This document shows positions 62,853 through 64,000 of a stretch of DNA of 64,000 bases, in pieces; the first letter of the stretch is position 1; each line of letters starts with the position of its first letter. The stretch lies in NCBI GenBank assembly GCA_020425605.1, contig JAGQRH010000001.1, positions 28,650-92,649 of the forward strand, read 5' to 3'. A model generated the notes under the pieces. That model was not told where the DNA came from. It saw only the letters and a program-made list of their open reading frames with translations, and ran no database searches. The position numbers and the translations under genes are program-made. Origin of the DNA: Planctomycetota bacterium (GTDB lineage Bacteria; Planctomycetota; UBA8742; UBA2392).

Positions 62853-63079
62853 GCTGACACCTGCACGTGCGCGGCCTCTGATTTGCGCAGGCTCAGGCTA
62901 TAGCCCATGACTTTGACTTCGATCGGGTCGCCCATGGGGGCGAAGCGCACGACCTTGATCTCGACGCCGGGCAGCACGCCCATTTCTAGCAGTCGTTGCT
63001 GCAGGGCGGGCTCACCGGCCACATCGAGAACCGTGGCGGTTGCGCCGATCGGGAGTTTGTCGAGGGTCTGACTGGGCAT
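62849..63079 (-). CDS. feoA: FeoA protein
   Basis: A 76-residue SH3-like FeoA that supports FeoB in the cytoplasm. LDKLPIGATATVLDVAGEPA, QQRLLEMGVLPGVEIKVVRF and PIEVKVMGYSLSLRKSEAAH are the three family segments, with the LxxMGxxPG turn intact. It overlaps feoB by ATGA. The second FeoA-like gene ends 6 bases upstream. Confidence 0.95.
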   Translation of the reverse strand: MPSQTLDKLPIGATATVLDVAGEPALQQRLLEMGVLPGVEIKVVRFAPMGDPIEVKVMGYSLSLRKSEAAHVQVSA

Positions 63080-63085
63080 GGCTGC

Positions 63086-63328
63086 TCAGGCTATCGGCCG
63101 TACGAACACCCGCGTGAGCAGTTCACCGGAAAGGGCGAAACGGGATTCGCCAACGCTGAGTATGGCCGGGTCGCCCTGTCGCACGATACTGACGCGCTTT
63201 CCCGGACAGATGCCGAGTTCGCACATGCGCTTAACGTTTCCGTCGGAATCGTGGACTTCGACCACCTCAAGCTCGCCGTCGTAAGGCGTGAAGGTGGAGA
63301 GTGGGGCGCTGGGCAGTTGCGTTTTCAT
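63086..63328 (-). CDS. Second FeoA-like protein
   Basis: An 80-residue FeoA-type protein: DGELEVVEVHDSDGNVKRMC, ELGICPGKRVSIVRQGDP and ESRFALSGELLTRVFVRPIA show the SH3-like order with LGICPG. The frame opens to ATG at 63373 and beyond, but that ATG lies inside the Fur-like palindrome, so I choose 63328. The gene precedes feoA by 6 bases and is first in the operon. Two separate FeoA proteins with one FeoB occur in various bacteria. Confidence 0.82.
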   Translation of the reverse strand: MKTQLPSAPLSTFTPYDGELEVVEVHDSDGNVKRMCELGICPGKRVSIVRQGDPAILSVGESRFALSGELLTRVFVRPIA

Positions 63329-63363
63329 CTTCGATCCGGGTGGCACCCGCGTGCCACTTATCT

Positions 63364-63378
63364 TGAAACTCATTCTCA
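63364..63378 (-). promoter_or_regulatory. Candidate Fur box before the feo operon
   Basis: Minus-strand TGAGAATGAGTTTCA matches the 7-1-7 Fur consensus TGATAATNATTATCA at 11 of 14 defined positions. It lies 36 bases upstream of the first feo start at 63328, where iron-loaded Fur would block transcription. Not tested against a genome-wide set. Confidence 0.5.
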
Positions 63379-63437
63379 ATATAAACTGGCCGCCCCAGCT
63401 TGCAACGGTGCGCTTCTGTGATTCCTCGATGTCATAT

Positions 63438-63452
63438 TGCAAACCACTTGCA
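63438..63452. promoter_or_regulatory. Candidate palindromic operator before the metal-binding lipoprotein gene
   Basis: TGCAAACCACTTGCA has perfect outer arms TGCAA/TTGCA in a 15-base frame like Fur-family sites. It lies 55 bases before the GTG at 63507 and could be a Zur- or Fur-type site for that gene. The match to any known consensus is weak. Confidence 0.3.
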
Positions 63453-63506
63453 TCAGTTAGCTATTGGCCTTACGATCTTCCGCCTTATGGATCGACGGGA
63501 GCGGCC

Positions 63507-64000
63507 GTGAAGTTGCTGCAATTCAGCCTGATTCCAATGTTTGCACTGGCGCTGGCCGGGTGCGGAGGCGGCAACAAAGCCGAGACGCTGCAGCCCGGTG
63601 AAACCCTGTGCGTGATGGCAAGCACACCGCACCTCGCGAGCCTGGCGATGGCCATTGCAGGTGAAGACGCGAAGGTCGACATGCTGATCGCGGAAGGCAG
63701 CAGCCCGCACTCATGGCAGCCGAGCATCTCGGATCGCCGACGCATCCAGGAATCGCACCTGCTGTTGATCAACGGGCTGGCGCTGGAGTCGTGGGATGCG
63801 CCCAAGCTCGCCGGCGATGCGGGTGTGACGCTGGTCAATTGCTCGGCCGGGATCGAGGAGAGCTGGTTGTTCTCTGAAGAAGAGGAGTCCGAGCACCACG
63901 AAGAGCACGACCACGAGGGCCACGACCACGGCGAACACAACCCGCACGTCTGGCTCAGCGTGGAGGGGGCGATCAAGCAGGCGGAAGCCATCGCCAAGGC
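63507..64000 (+). CDS. Metal ABC transporter substrate-binding lipoprotein (3'-truncated)
   Basis: The first 164 codons of a cluster A-I (ZnuA/TroA-type) solute-binding lipoprotein, cut by the window end. The lipobox LALAGC has Cys near 19. PHLASLAMAIAGEDAKVDML and GSSPHSWQPSISDRRRIQES give the first metal His region (SPHSWQPS). A long His/Asp/Glu-rich loop (HHEEHDHEGHDHGEHNPH) precedes VWLS, as in zinc-binding ZnuA. It would deliver zinc or manganese to an ABC importer. It starts at a GTG with GGGAG before it, and is divergent from the feo operon. Confidence 0.88.
   Translation, partial: MKLLQFSLIPMFALALAGCGGGNKAETLQPGETLCVMASTPHLASLAMAIAGEDAKVDMLIAEGSSPHSWQPSISDRRRIQESHLLLINGLALESWDAPKLAGDAGVTLVNCSAGIEESWLFSEEEESEHHEEHDHEGHDHGEHNPHVWLSVEGAIKQAEAIAK

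Noticed and set aside
51031..64000. The arginine and feo genes considered as a mobile island.
   Set aside because: Base composition matches the rest of the window and there is no integrase, tRNA or end repeat; only the GxxExxY unit looks inserted.

Overview
The window is high-GC bacterial chromosome, densely coded on both strands, with about sixty protein genes and no rRNA, tRNA, CRISPR array or transposase that I could find. Several genes fit a Gram-negative of the Planctomycetota (or a nearby PVC lineage). These are a DUF1549/DUF1553-type protein with a CAQCH motif, an lpxB gene (so lipid A), sigma-54, many lipobox proteins, FHA-domain proteins and an FHA-trypsin fusion. The assignment is inference from gene content only.

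Layout. 1-8.6 kb: a membrane protein possibly cut by the window edge, a metallo-beta-lactamase-fold hydrolase, a glycosyltransferase, an ECF sigma factor coupled to a divergent PilT-like ATPase, and a PilB/GspE-type ATPase. 8.7-9.9 kb: a lone lower-GC gene that looks like a TerB-like / PH-like / HNH nuclease fusion. 10-13.8 kb: the FHA-trypsin membrane protein, divergent from the DUF1549 protein. 14-23 kb: a nested palindrome, Lon, an AsmA-like protein, and a recR-rpoN operon. 23-32.5 kb: secreted or lipoprotein genes (a large repeat lipoprotein, a protein with a possible C-terminal sorting tail, a CAP-domain lipoprotein, a leucine-rich-repeat protein) around a radical SAM gene and lpxB. 33-51 kb: mostly small enzymes and membrane proteins. 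Notable ones are a di-heme lipoprotein, a FAD dehydrogenase, paired membrane paralogues, a STAS-FHA protein, a Clp-N domain fused to an FMN alpha-hydroxy-acid oxidase, dGTPase, RidA, and a membrane-anchored acyl-carrier-like domain without its serine.

51-60 kb is an arginine/ornithine region: a class III aminotransferase of ornithine type, dihydroorotase, a P-loop protein, argG, argH and an M20 deacetylase (argE-like), all but the aminotransferase on the minus strand. A GxxExxY gene bounded by exact 21-bp inverted repeats sits between argH and argE. 60-63.4 kb is a ferrous-iron operon (second FeoA-like protein, FeoA, FeoB, FeoB-associated Cys-rich peptide) with a Fur-like palindrome upstream. 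It is divergent from a His-rich metal-binding lipoprotein gene that runs off the right edge.

No single mobile island or obvious multi-gene defence system is present. The most unusual items are the Clp-N/FMN-oxidase fusion, the serine-less ACP-like protein, the PilT-like ATPase with altered catalytic boxes beside its own sigma factor, the TerB/PH/HNH fusion, and six convergent gene pairs whose stop codons touch or nearly touch.
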